DNA of 64,000 bases from Rusavskia elegans. Taxonomy: Eukaryota; Ascomycota; Lecanoromycetes; Teloschistales; Teloschistaceae. The position numbers and the translations under genes are program-made. A model generated the notes under the pieces. It had not been told where the DNA came from and did no database searches. It saw only the letters and a list, made by a program, of their open reading frames with translations. The stretch lies in NCBI GenBank assembly GCA_011316305.1, contig SAUG01000137.1, positions 1 through 64,000 on the forward strand. The letters are read 5' to 3'. Position 1 is the first letter of the stretch. Each line of letters starts with the position of its first letter. Positions 10,398 to 23,160 of the stretch are shown one piece after another.

Positions 10398-13210
10398 ATG
10401 CCAGGGTTTGCAGATTGTTTTTGGTCCGGCGACTATGCTGGAGGCCTTGGGGTACTTTTTGGGAAGCTACAGCAAGGTGTTGTTGAAAATCAACAGGTGC
10501 TTACAATCGCTCGGATGCGAGCAGAGGCCGAGGAGCAATATGGCAAACGACTGGGCGACATCGTGCCGACCACCGACAGGATGACGGGTGGGTTTGCCAG
10601 GGATGATGGAGCAAGTCTTCGTAAGGTTTGTCAAGCTTCGCTCTCTGCGTCATAGTCAATCCCGCTCATATGATATATCGTACAGGCCTACGAAGGCGTC
10701 CGAGGTGAAATGCAGGAAGCGTCAAAAAACCACAAGAAAATCGCGTCAAATATCAGTGAGCTTGTGGTAGTGCCCTTCAGCCGGTGGTGCGATGCCCATG
10801 AAGCTCGTGTCCAGAATTCTCAAGACGATCTTCAATCCCGTATCAAGGCCTATGATAAGCAATCGGATACTGTACAAAAGCTGCGGAGTCAGTATTTCAA
10901 TAAGTGCCGACAAGTTGAGGATCTTGAAGAGGAGAATAAGTTGGCCTTCCAAAGCCCTGAGAAAATTGAGTCCTCAAGCCCAAAAAATCTGCCAACACCA
11001 ACCATCAAGTTGCCTGAAAAAGAAGACCCTGAAGAAGTGGAACCTCTTGAAATTGGAGATAAGACCTATACTCCTGATCAAGTGAAGAAGATTCTGACCC
11101 ACATGCTCAATAATATCAACCTTCGCGAAACTAAAGTCCCCATACTCGGCGTCTACCAGAACGTGTCCGTTGGTTCAGACATCGTAGAATACATTCAGAA
11201 ACATATGGGAGCGACGAGCGTAAGTTATGCAGAGCGAATTGGTCAGGATCTTGTTGAGCACGGATTCCTAAGGCTGATTGGGAGCGTCGGGCGAACTTTT
11301 GCGAATAGCTCGAAGATGAACTATCAATGGCGTCCCAAAGTCTTCCAAATGACTGGAATCCCGGACAAGAAGAAAGCTTTGGATCGAGTCTCTTCGATAA
11401 GCTCTACCACGGAAAGCATCGAGTCCCCTATCGGAGCTATGGGTGAGATGCTGTCCGGTTGGAATCCACTGAGTAACGCACACCCAAACGAAACACCAGC
11501 AGAGAAGCTCCGTAGGGAGTCTACGGAGGCGGACGAGAGGTACAAAGCCGGTGTTCGCAAGCTGGATCTACTTCGCTGTAGCCTTGAAGAAGCGATGATT
11601 GATCATATGAAGTTTATGGAACGGTGCGAATTAGACCGCCTGAAAGCCATCAAGGCCGTTATCCTCGATTTCTCAGGGGCTATGAGCAACGTAATCCCGA
11701 GCCTCCAAAGCACGGTTGACAATATGATGCTGTATCAAGAAACGGTTCAGCCAGCTGGAGACTTAAGGTACCTGCTCGAGAATTATCGGACGGGGGCTTT
11801 TGTGCCCCGGGTCCAAGTTTACGATAATTATTACAACACCGTCGACGACCAAACCTTTGGCGTAGACCTCGAGGCTAGGGCTCGAGCAGACCGCAAGCGT
11901 GTACCTATAATCATCACGACGATCCTGACCTTTCTTGACAACCATTATCCCGACCTGGAGGGCGACGAAGCTCGCCGAGGAATCTGGCTCGTCGACGTAC
12001 CCCTGGCAGCCACTCATCACTTGCGAAACACCATCAACACGGGCAAAGCCATCCCGAGGGAAGTGCTGGAGCGATATGAGATCCCAATCGTTGCGAGCGC
12101 TCTGAAACTCTACCTCCTTGAGCTACCAGGTAAGTGAAAGCGGGATGGTCACAAGATCTGGTTGTTGACCATGCTTCAGACTCTTTGGTGTCATCTCAGG
12201 TTTACGAAATTATCAAAACCATCTACTCGACCGCTGACTCCTCCACCTCGCCCGAAGCGCGCATCTCCATCCTACAAAACACTCTTGGCCAACTTCGCCT
12301 GGCCAACATCGCCACCCTCGACGCCATCACCACACACTTCACCCGCCTCATCGAACTCACATCAGCAGAGGAGCCTTTTGTTTCATCTCTTGCCCAAATT
12401 CTCGCCCCGTGTATCCTCCGGCCCCGCACCGACAATTCCCTAACAATGCACGAACGTCACAACTACCGTCTCATCCGCGACCTTTTCGCCCACAAAGAAG
12501 CCATCTTTGGCGAACTTAAGCGCGCGAGCTCTCACGCGCATAACTCCGCCGCCGGCAATAACACAGCAGCTGCTGCTGCTGCAGCAGGAGGATCGTCGGC
12601 GTCTCGTGTGCGCGCCATCAGCACCGATGAGAGCAATCGTCGTGTGAACATGGAAGCACGTAATCGAGCAATCGCTTCGAAATCACGAGCTACTAGCCCC
12701 GCACCGCCGAGCAACGGGCGAGCGCATCGAAGGGACCGATCCGCGGGCCCAGCAGAAACGAGATTTCCCATCCATACGAGTAGTTCTCCCCCAACATCGG
12801 CAGCAACGGCAGAAGCGCAGCGGAGAGGAGCCGGAAGAGCGAGTCTCGGAGTCCCAGATGGTGCGGCATCGCCACCGGTGGTGGAAAAGCAAAACAACCA
12901 TGCTGTGGAACACAACAACTATATCCCCGAATCGGCAGTCCCAGCAGCCGGACATGATGCACAAGAACCGCGCAGCAGTCAGATGCCGAACGGACACAGC
13001 GTAGGCGAGCAATCACATGGAGCGGAGGGGAATATGCCGGAGAAGCGGGACTCAAGATCAAGGTTCCCAGCCCGGAGGACGGGCACGGCAGGGAGCTTGA
13101 CGAATCGGGCTTCGGCGGGTTCAGGGGTACTAGATACCGGGGCGAAGACGAGTCTGGAGGGTGAGAGGCCGATAGGGGTGCAGTTGAGTGATAAACCGTA
13201 TGATGATTGA
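10398..13210 (+). CDS. F-BAR / DEP / RhoGAP protein (Rgd2-type)
   Basis: Membrane-bending adaptor that should act on Cdc42/Rho GTPases at the cell cortex. Three exons: 10398-10625, 10686-12129, 12180-13210 (introns of 60 and 50 nt, GTTTGT..CAG and GTAAGT..CAG), giving 900 residues in phase. N-terminal FCH/F-BAR: MPGFADCFWSGDYAGGLGVL, QQVLTIARMRAEAEEQYGKR, then coiled coil. A DEP domain sits at about residues 227-300 (VPILGVYQNVSVGSDIVEYI), inserted in the F-BAR as in yeast Rgd2. RhoGAP spans about residues 475-680, including VASALKLYLLELP and the NLxT-like LANIATLDAITTHFTRL. The usual arginine-finger motif (G-x-F-R-x-S-G) reads GIWLVDVPL at residues 508-516, so the finger arginine is missing. 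The C-terminal ~250 residues are low-complexity, Ser/Arg/Pro-rich with an Ala run at about 12568-12588. Convergent with cdc6, 198 bp apart. Confidence 0.9.
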
Positions 13211-13408
13211 GGGATTTGATTTCGCACCATTGTACCATAGAAGTGAAAGCTGTTGAGCCCGGGTCTTTGAGTCGTATTATCGTTTGGCCGGTCAACGCTC
13301 GAAGATCGTTACAATGGAGATATCGTTAGGACTTGTGCTGCTATGTTCTACGGAGGTATCCACGCGCCGACGTGTATTCCACAGCATTTGGTAAAGTGAT
13401 TGTCACCC

Positions 13409-15403
13409 CTACCCATCATTTTCCAAGAGTCCCTTCAAGATCGTTCCACCCACTCCCTCCAGACAACAATCAAATTCCTTCTCCGAGACCCAACTGGACA
13501 CCCTCCGGTCTTCACGTTTTGCAGACTTCTTTGATGGTGTATTTTTTCCGAAAGTTCTTGCGTTGCCTTCGCCCGTCAACCCAAGTGTCTCCAGCCCCCC
13601 AAAGACGTCGTAAAATTCGACAGCCGTAAGTGGATGAAGAGTGTTGTCGCGCTTGCAGAGTAAGCAGTATGTCTCGTATATATCACGGACTGTTGGGCAT
13701 CTATCAGAAGTCCTCGATGGCGTGTTGGGTGTCAGACGCCACTGTGATGATTTCTGTTTCTTCTCCAAGAAGAAGAGAGCGCCCAGAGCTGCCTTTTGCT
13801 GTAGGTTGAGAGTCTGAAGGCGCTGCGACGTACCGTTGCCAAGTGCAGAGGCTGACACACGGGCAACATGAGCGATCGTCACCCGAGGAGCCGTGAATGC
13901 GTTGAGTGCGGCAAGCGATGTGACCAATGTGCGAGGTTTCGACGGAGACGATAGGTTTGCATTCTCGGTCAAGGGGCTCTTGGAAGGTGAGATGGATGCT
14001 GCCAATTTTCTCTGGTACGTTTGCTTCGTCTCAATTTCGACGAGCGTGAGTGAATTGTGGATGATATCAAACGCTTTCCTGAGGTCCCCGGTCTGTGAGG
14101 CAACCTTCTTTGAGCAGAATTGGATCGCGGTAGGATGTACAAATGGTACGTGTTCAGATTGACCAACTTCGGTCTCGGGAATCAAGGAACGAAGTTTCGT
14201 CGTGATGACCGCAGCCACCTGAGCCGCGGTATATGGCAGGAATGGTAGTAATTGCGGTTTGAGATTCCTCGCTTTGAGACGTGGGAGAAAGCGATCGGTC
14301 AAATCAAGCGCATTAGCAATGCCGATCAATATGAGTCGTGAGGTCCGTCGAAGAGCCAACTCGAACAACGTATACAGTATATCCAGGTCTAAGTTCAGAA
14401 GGCGATCAATCTCGTCCAGGACAACCAGATAAACTGGACCAGGGGACCTCTCAGGAGGGGCCAATCTGGCCTGCAGGTCTGCGTTTTGGTTGAACAATGA
14501 CTCCTCCATTCCATCAAAGAGGTCACTCGAGAGGATATTGTAGACATCGCCGGAGGCTTTGACGCTCATGCAATTGATGTAGGCCTTTCGCAAATTGGCG
14601 CCGTTTGCAAAGGTTTGGCAAACCTCGGCGACAAGAGCACTCTTGCCAGTGCCTGGAGGACCGCTGACATACAAACAACGACCCGAGCGATTGGTACTGC
14701 CGTCTTGTATCAAGGCTTGTAGCTCTTTCCTCTCACCTTCTCTCCCAACCAGTCGGCCCGGCTGGGCACTCCTTACGAATGATTGTCGAGCAGTGTGATA
14801 CACAGTGAGCAAGCTGCTTGAAGTGACTGGTGTCCGAGGGGTGCGAGGAGTGGAAGGCTTCCCGCCAAGGGTAGTGAGTCGTCGAGGGGTGATTGGTATT
14901 TTCTTGGACAACGCATCGCGGTGTCGGGGGGTTTGGGGGGTGGGTACTTGAATGGTTTCCTGCCCGTCTGCGGCATGTTCGTCTGGGTGGTCACAAGCAT
15001 TGATACTCTGTCGCTGAGCTGTACGATCATGAAGAGCATGAGTGGTAGGCTTGGGATCGCGCAATGAGTGTGGACTTTGGCGCCCAGCTCCTGCTGCTTT
15101 GGTGGGACATGTGCGAGTGCGCTTCGAATTCGCTACGGAGAATACGAAAGGGTCATCCTCGTGCTTCTGAGTAACGTAGCCATCGTCCAGGGAGTTGTTT
15201 GTGAAATTGCGAGTGGAATTTGGGTTGATATTCTCATCGTTGACACGATCGAGACGAAGCCGTTTGGTGCGAGAAGGTGTCAACAGGGGAGCTTAAGCCA
15301 GCAGTCAGCAAAGTGAAGACGGTGGCAGTAAAGGCGTTGAGGAGCACTTGCCTTGTTGCGATGCAGCAGCTCTTGCTCTTTTACCTAGCACGGTGGACGC
15401 CAT
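13409..15403 (-). CDS. cdc6: DNA replication licensing factor Cdc6/Cdc18 (AAA+ ATPase)
   Basis: Binds ORC at origins and loads the Mcm2-7 helicase in G1. Two exons: 15403-15352 (MASTVLGKRARAAASQQ) and 15291-13409, joined by a 60-nt intron with a GC-AG boundary (AAG|GCAAGT..TTAAG, branch site CTGAC); 644 residues. Walker A GPPGTGKS at residues 228-235, Walker B VVLDEID at 307-313, sensor-1 region LIGIANALDLTDRFLPRL, and a C-terminal winged helix (TVRDIYETYCLLCKR, ALTAVEFYDVFGGLETLGL-like). The N-terminal 180 residues are basic and carry several S/T-P-x-R/K and TPRTPRTP sites plus an RRL motif, as expected for CDK-controlled Cdc6. Earlier in-frame start possible only through exon 1; the ATG at 15403 gives the conserved LTPSRTKRLRL after splicing. 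Confidence 0.95.
15292..15351 (-). other. GC-AG intron of cdc6
   Basis: Sixty-nucleotide intron with donor GCAAGT after exonic AAG and acceptor TTAAG. No GT donor nearby restores the frame. Splicing creates codon GCT and joins SQQ to APLLTPSRTK. GC donors tolerate the change when the flanks match U1 well, as here. Confidence 0.75.
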
Positions 15404-15791
15404 GTCTGATATGCTCTTGCTGCTTTGAAGATTGAGAAAGCGAGAAGTCGCGAAGGGGGACGGACGCGTAGACTTGCAGGGTAATTAACAGCATTAGGGT
15501 ATTATTAGCTGACATTCGACATGGCGGCTAATATAAGTCGCAATCTGCAGCCTCAGCCCTAAATCTCCAAGACAGGCTCGACAGGATGATCGTCATGAGC
15601 CGTTGGCCTCCCCTGTTAATATCCAATACAAATAATGAAGCTCAGTGCTCTCTCAGCCCGCTTATTTCATGTCCAATATCGTCGCTAAGAACCCCCCTCT
15701 CTTCTCAGCTGCTTTGCGCATCTGTCACAATGCGTGATCTGTTCAGTCTTGAGATTCCCGTGTCTGTCTGGGCTGGCTCTGTCCCTGAGCC
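15404..15791. promoter_or_regulatory. Divergent promoter, cdc6 / large unknown gene, with MCB box
   Basis: A perfect MluI cell-cycle box ACGCGT lies at 15464-15469, about 60 bp upstream of the cdc6 start codon, next to a palindromic TCGCGA at 15448-15453. Cdc6/cdc18 is a classical MBF target in yeasts, so a G1/S element is expected here. The half nearest 15792 is pyrimidine-rich and is probably the leader of the plus-strand gene. Confidence 0.55.
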
Positions 15792-18700
15792 ATGCAGAAT
15801 AGACCTTTCTCTCCCATCAACCAGCCGAGAACTGGTGGAATCCTACCACCCTTAAGCAAGTATTACTATGGTCCAGCCGTGTCGCCAGATCGAACACCAG
15901 TGAACGGTGAGTTTGTAAGGTCTTTGCGTGTGCGAAACATGCTAAATGCCCTGACATAGCACCGGATACTGGCTGGAATGCGCAGAGCCCACATCGAGAT
16001 CCACCGGCCCTGCCACCTCGCCAACTTCGTAGCACAGCGTCGGCGTCCCCCATCTCACAGCAGCCCGTTCACCATGACGCATCCCTACAGCAGATTAAGC
16101 TGCCAGGTCCACCGCCCACCGCTCCGCCGGCACGTCCGGTGGCAAGGTCCTCTTACAATCCAAATAACTATGCGCCCATGCCAGGTGCTCGCCATTCACC
16201 CATCAATGCGACTTGGAACCTAAGCTCGACCTCTGTAGTTCAAGGTGACACGTCGACTTGGGGGGTGAATTATCATCACAATGTTTCTCAGCATGGGTTA
16301 AAACCCCCACTACCCGTAAGCTTAAAATACTTGTACATCTGCCAGATTCGCTGACGACGTATTGCCCATCTAAGCCCAGAGTCCCATCCAGCCAAAGTCA
16401 AAACAGTTCCCCTACACACGAAAGTCAACCGCCTCACTCACAGCAGAACGGCTCCATCGAATACTTACGTCCTATTGCATACAGTCCGGTACCATCGCCA
16501 TCGATTCCGCAAGGGTTTTCGCCTGCGGTCCAACACGAGTCACAGCAGGCGTCGTGGCAGTCAGAGCCTCAACGGCTACCCCCACCACCGCCTCCCAAGA
16601 TACATGGTCATGGTGAAAATCTTCAAGATCAACCTTCTAGAATTCGACCAGGCGGGCCTCAAGAGTCTGACGATCCACCCCAGACCGATGGTCAACCGTC
16701 GAACTTTGGAGTGGGTCCACTTGACAGTGGCGTTGATCGGCCCAGGCCGTACTCAGACGGTTCGAGTAAAGCAACGCCCCAAGACCATGCTGGTGACGCC
16801 GTTGTTTCTCCTCAAAGTACAGGGGATCACCTGGATGACAACTACTATGCATCAAGGTCTCCGCGTCGGAAGAATACCACGGAGTCTGATTGGAGTGTGC
16901 AATCCGGCACTGGTCCTCCTCCATCAGGGCCAACAGCAAGTGATTCTAGGACGGCCGACATTCCTCCCTTGAAGAGCCAAAATCCATCTTTAAGTCCCAT
17001 GTACAATGTCCATGACCGCTCTACGTTACCTACACATCAGCAAGGTTCTCGACTGGCCAATGGCACTTTTGCAGAGAAGGGAGGCGAAGATCTCCATCAT
17101 GAAGAGGAAGGCCATTACAAGGGTGATATGCTAACAAATAAACGTCGTCGAGACTCACAGATAAGATCAGAAGCTTCACCTTCGCTCGGGCAGGAAGCCG
17201 TAGCACCAAGTGCTCACGGTGAGGGCAATCTTTTTGGTAGCAATTATGATCAATCTCAGCGCGACGATTCGTTCTATTGGCACTCTCCTCAGACATCTGC
17301 TAGCACTTCACATGATCGAGATCAAAATCGAGACATCCCGGGTACATCGTCTTTGCTCGACGCAACCCCTGAGCCTCAGGAACAGCATGTTCTGGCGCCG
17401 CCACAGGAAGCAAATCCCATCAGCACTTCCGAGCGTGTAACAAGTCCGGTTAAGTCGCCATTCGGCTCCTACAGTGCATCAGCCCTTGGGTTTGGAGGGC
17501 CTTCTGACTGGGAGCATTTTGGGGATTACGACGGTGAAGAGGTCGATGACACTGCATTGTATCTTCGGCCCAGATCCCCAGTCAAGCAGGCTTTGCCAGT
17601 TGACACTCCGGAGCTACCAGCTGACCCAGCAGCGCCCGTCAATTTGCAGAGACAGGAACCTCCAAAAGTTCTTGAAGAGTCCAGCAGATTGGCTCCTGCT
17701 ATTCAGCCAGAGGGCCCTCAATCTATGCCCTGTGATGAGCCCCAAACCGAGAAAGCCACACATGAAGACTCTTTGGAGGACGACATTACAAATCCAGACG
17801 ATGTAGGGATCTTCGAGCAATTAGGTCCTGTAAAGCCACATCGTAGCCACCATTCGCCACCTGCGGTACAGCCACCAGATCCAGTACGCGATTCGGCGCC
17901 CAAGCTGCCAAAACTGGACTTTGAGCACGTCCAGCGAAAGTCGGAGCCAAGGCCAGATCCAGTTAAAGACCTAGATCTGGCCAACCTTGAGCAAAACGTA
18001 AACCCTTCTTTCGAGCCACAAGCATCTACCTCGTTAGCGGCGCGTGAGAAACAATCTCATGTAAGCGTCCAAAGTGGTTTACCTGAGGAGCCAGCGACAA
18101 TTGACAATGACGCGCCGGTGGGCATGGAACCGCCGCCATCCGATGATCAGACTCATACGCACATCGGTCTTCCATTGGTTAAGGATATAGCAACCACCCA
18201 GGCTGATTATCAGGACCAGTCTCGACAAGATTATACGGAGCCACTCTCCGACGCCCAAGACTCTTCCAGAGAAGACTCCATTAAACGAGCGAGTCCTGTG
18301 TCAGACGGAAGTGTACTGTCTAAAGCAAAAGAATTGAGTGGTCCGTACGCTGATCTAGATCCATGGGCAAAAGCATCGCTCAATCGTTATATTACCATGC
18401 TCCGTGAGGAGGCCCGAGCCTCGACAGACTTGGAGAAACTGAACATGTTCAAGGCTTTCAGTAGAAAGGAATGGAAGTTGAGAGCAGTCCTGTACGGAGC
18501 AGATGACGAGCCCGGAGATGATCTTCTTGCAGCGCGAAATGATCGTCCAATCCAGCGAGCCAACACCTTGGACTTTCGGCGACCAGCATCAAAAGCTCTT
18601 CCTGCCTTGCCGCCGGAGGCTGATCGGCCAAGATCCCAAGTGGATCAGGAACATCCTCTCGCCTCTCCAAAATTGCTAGCGCCGACCATGGCGAGGCTGA

Positions 18701-20626
18701 TTACAACAGTCGAGGAGGAGACGCCCATGGGTCCGTCTGGAGAGGAATCTGTCACTGTGGTAGAACCCGTGGGTGGTCGCAGGCAGCAGTATGCAGAGGT
18801 AGAAACCACAGAGTCCTACAGCCCTGGAGGACGGCCTATACGAGCGCAAGCGAGCGATCTTCGTAAGTCTATTACACAGTCTCTTCCAGACACAAGCAAC
18901 AGGCACGACACGTGCCATTCAACAGCTTCCAACGATAGTAAACCGGCGTATACACCCTTCCGCTATAGCCAGGGGTACGTTGATGACACTGCCCAGCCCG
19001 TGGATCGTCGAGCTTCTTTCCGACCTTATGCAGCTCTCAAACTCGGGCCAGTTGAAGATCACGCAGGGACTGCCCCTGAGCCCACTCCGGAAATCCCTCA
19101 TCCTACCAGCCTGACACCGAATGCGAATCCGAATGCGAGTGACGGCCTATCGAGGGAGACAATCTCCTCGAATGAGCAAGTAACAAGCCCGACGCAGTGT
19201 TCGTCAGAAACGAGAAGCCCGTGGTCACTTCCAACGGACCAGGAACAGCCACTTGATCTTCGCCGATTTGAAAAGGCTGACTTCGACCCCCTGACTGCAG
19301 TACTCCCTCTGTCGGGTTATATTCCTCAGGGTGCTATGGAACTCGTGGGTTTTCAGCGTGGTATGAATACGGTTCCAGATGACTTTGGCTTCATTCATCA
19401 ACACGTCGTGGATTGGGATACGAAAGCGAAGAAAATCCGTGGGGAACATGAAAAGGACAGGCAGTCCAGACAAACAGAGTCGGAGCAGCGGATCGACGCC
19501 CTGTTCAATGACGACGAGATTGGTTATGGAGACATCTCAGAGCTCGAAGAGGAATTTAAAAGGGCAGAGGCGGCGCGAAAAACAAGTGAAGATCGAGCAG
19601 AGTATTCCACATTCGTCGAGGAAGTTTTCAACGTCGTCTGGACTCGACTTCATTTCGAGATTGACCAGCTCACTCCAATGTATGATGAATACACCAGCCT
19701 CGCTCACGAGACACTGGCGGGCAAAGAGATGTTCGAAGCGACGGAAGGACGATATGCCCTTGCTCCAACCATGAGTACTCTACTCACCATCCACCAGAAA
19801 CTTGAGATTCGGCACCAGAAAGCTTTTGAGGCAGTCCTCGAAAGAGACCGAAGGCTCAAAGAGACCGAAGTGGCTCCTTGGTACTCACTCGGGAAGGTGA
19901 CCAAGGTTAAGCAGCTGGAGGAGCAATTCGACCGTGCTGAGAAGAAAGCTATTGTGGAGTACTGCAAGCAAAGGGACGCCAGAGCCAACCGCCTCATGGA
20001 CGTCCTCGATCAGAATACGCTCCGAGGGTAAGTTGTGCACCAGCGGATGGCCGTTGGGGTTTCATGCTAACGGCAGCAGTGTTGGAGCGAACCAAGACTA
20101 CATGGAAGCGGTGATGAAGGCGGTCCGCCGGATCGCATCGGGACGAGCGTTTGCGTCTGCGCCGGCGAACGAGCCTGGTCTGGGGATGGAGGAAGTGATC
20201 AAGGCCAAGACGGTGACAGCGGTGCTGGCCAGCAGCTCGGAACAGATTGTGCAGACATTCCACGTGGCTGATATGCTTCTGAACGCGGCCGACTACGAGC
20301 TCTCGGTGGCGACAGCCAGACTCGCCAACGCCGATTCCACGACGTTGGAGCGGCTCAAGGACGAGCGGGCGGCGGAGGATGCAAAGCTGATGCGAGATCT
20401 GCAGCACCGGCTTGCACTCATCCGCGAGGATTCCAGACGGACCAATGATGAGATTGTCAAGCTGCTCTGCTTCCTGGGCGTTCAAGGCGGACATGCGCAG
20501 GCGGGCAAGATGCCGACCATGCCGCTCCACGCGGATGCAGAGCACGAACAACGATTACAGAAGGCCCTGGATGATGCGAAACGGCGCAATGCTCAGAAAG
20601 CAGCAGCAACTGATGGAACATCATGA
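15792..20626 (+). CDS. Large disordered protein with C-terminal coiled coils, function unknown
   Basis: Four exons, 15792-15906, 15960-16315, 16375-20027 and 20080-20626, separated by introns of 53, 59 and 52 nt with GTGAGT, GTAAGC and GTAAGT donors; the phases join to 1,556 residues. The start gives MQNRPFSPINQPRTGGILPP. Residues ~1-1000 are Pro/Ser/Gln/Asp-rich and presumably disordered. A short ordered block occurs near 18350-18500 (YADLDPWAKASLNRYITMLR, then EKLNMFKAFSRKEWKLRAVL). The last ~430 residues are helical and charged: LRRFEKADFDPLTAVLPLSG, a coiled coil around REHEKDRQSR, and the conserved-looking EEVFNVVWTRLHFEIDQLTP / VAPWYSLGKVTKVKQLEEQF. No enzyme motif, signal peptide or membrane helix is visible. 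The layout resembles large cortex or septum scaffolds but I cannot name the family. Confidence 0.85.
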
Positions 20627-20943
20627 CACTTTGCGGACCGACGCAGTTCCCAATCGCTCTCGTCCGAGCGTGTGTGCGAGGTCATGGTCTACATTGCAAG
20701 GTCATACACACCCGAGGAATTTTACGAATTTCTTATACGTCTTCGGCGCTTGCCTGGTCCATGAGTCTGGGCGGGGGTGGATCCAAGCACGGCCAGCGTC
20801 AGGATATGTGGCGCGAATGATGGTGGAGCTCGCTGGATCCAGCAGCAGTGTACAGAAAACAGCATAGAGTCGTCGGTAGGCACATCGTAATGTCAATACT
20901 TAATTGGATGAGAGGAAAGGCAGCAGAAGTCGCGCTGCTACTA
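20627..20943. other. Intergenic between gene island and nested transposons
   Basis: Presumed 3' UTR of the preceding gene and a normal-composition spacer up to the TA dinucleotide (20942-20943) that flanks the outer MITE. No gene seen. Confidence 0.5.
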
Positions 20944-22070
20944 CAGTCGACCCTTCCTGTAATGAACAATCGTTTACAGGCCAGTAGGCCACCTGTTCAT
21001 TACAGAGCGAGATTCGTTGTCATAGTAATATTATACTATGTCAAAAATTAGTCTATACGCAATTGCTTGGCTCCAGCGAGCGGCGAGCGTTTATCAACCT
21101 TTTATACTTGCTCAACGCTGCTGGTTGAGCTATAATTAATAAACATGCTTCTTTGATTAAAAATAAGGATTTTAGGAAGGGCAAAAGGAACGTAGGACGG
21201 GAAAAGGCCCTGATATTTTGGTAGGAGGCGTTATGTCTTGGGGGCGCAAGAAGTGACCGCAAGAAAAAGTGAGCGCAAGAATCGCGGGAGCGCTAGCAAG
21301 GGGTCCGTCCAATCAGAATATCAGCCGGGGTTCTATCGGACCACTAAACTGACTTCTAGAGTAACAGTTCTTTCTGTATATATTATCAAAAGTGTCGACC
21401 CCGTTCAGAGTTAATTGAATAGGTCTGAACTGGTGAACGGATCTGATCCTATATCCTACCTAGCGCGTTATAAAAGCGTTTATAAGCAAGCCTTTTATTT
21501 ATAAGCAAGATTTTAGTTTATAAACGTTTATAAACGCCTTGAGCGCCTTGAACGCTTATAAACGAGTTTTAAAATTTTAAAAAAAATCTTTTAAAAATTC
21601 TAAGTCCTTCTATCTAGTAGAACTACTAGTATTCTATAAAATATCTATACTATTAAACTTTTAGCGTAGATTTTGAAAATTTTATTTATAGAACGCTAGC
21701 GTTGCTAGTTTCTAAACTAGAAACTTTTTATTATTAAACGGAAACTAACGGATACTAAATTTTAAAAAGTTTAATTTTGAAATTTTAAATATAAATAAAA
21801 TAGACGTTTTTAGAATATATCTAAATTTTTCTATTTATTAAATAAAATAATTTTATTTAAATCGGTTTAAACCGGTTTAAACGATTTTAAATATTTTTTT
21901 CATTTTAAAATACTATAAACGGATTGTATATTTGCTGACATAAAATAACTTTTACGTAACGTAAAATAATTAGCTATCTTTTAACTGGATTTAAAGAATT
22001 TATTTAACGTTTTCGATATATTTAATTTATATATTTATTTACTTTATAGGCGTTAAATAATCAAGCGTCT

Positions 22071-22522
22071 TGTTATAAATACAGACGGTGAATTTTCGGA
22101 AACGCGGTAGTATTTAGTACAACGTAGGATTTTCTATTACGTTTCGATAGATAAAAATATATAGGACGGTTTTAATATTAATACTAAAAAGTATTTTAAT
22201 AGTTTTAGTAAATAAATACTATAAATATCTCTAGTTTTAGTAGTTTTAGCGAGTAAATATTCTAAAATAAAATTATTTTAGTTATTTTAATTAATAAATA
22301 ATCTAAATAGTAGAGGATTTTATTATTTATATAAATTCCGAACTCGACGTTTTTATAGCTTATATTTAATTTATTAATTATCGCTATATACTATTCTAGT
22401 AATTAGATTAATTTATTTTTATATTAATTTAAAATAATTATCCGTTATATTTCCGTTTAAAGATATACTAATAAATCTAACCAATTTTTAGAAATATCAA
22501 ATTTCCAGATAACTTTATAATA
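22071..22522 (+). repeat. 5' LTR of Gypsy-A1
   Basis: 452 bp; shares its sequence with 50547-51036 and with the A2 LTRs. Contains three copies of a ~38-41-bp internal repeat, one fewer than its partner. Confidence 0.85.
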
Positions 22523-23160
22523 TTTTAAATACCTTTAAAATATCTATCGCAGGTTAATATTAAACCTCTATTTTAAATAGTTCCAGTTCTATAATAAAAA
22601 AGTCCGAATCTAAAAATAAAAAGATTTAAATAAAAGATAATAGTAGTAATAAAAAGGTTAGTACTTCTACTACTAGTTACTATAACTATAGTATTAAAGT
22701 TAATAAATCCGATAAATATTATAGAAATCGAAATAAACTAAAAGATTGGTTCGTATAATTAAATATATACTTTATATTTTATTTTATATCCGAAAAAAAG
22801 GAAATTTTTTTTACCGTATTTTATCTTCGAAAATAAATTTAGTATTGGATAAAACCTTTTCTACGCTAATATATAGACGATAAAGAAAATAATAAATATA
22901 TTTTTATATAGTTTATATAATTTAAAAAAGCTATTCGTAATATTTTCGGAATTTCGAACGAGATTTTAATTACTAAACGTATCGTTTAATATCTTTAATA
23001 GAAAACTATAGTATCGAAATATACCGTACGGTTTAAAAAGTAGTCGCTATTAATAGAATAGAACGACGACGTCTTATATATAATATATAGATAAAGGTTA
23101 AAAAAATAATTAAAAGATAAATTTATACGCGATAATCGAATATATAAAATTTTAGATAAT

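Noticed and set aside
12162..13295. Several long ORFs on both strands over the RhoGAP C-terminus and the 5312-6457 transporter
   Set aside because: They are antisense or frame-shifted shadows of high-GC coding sequence; translations are low-complexity and lack homology.
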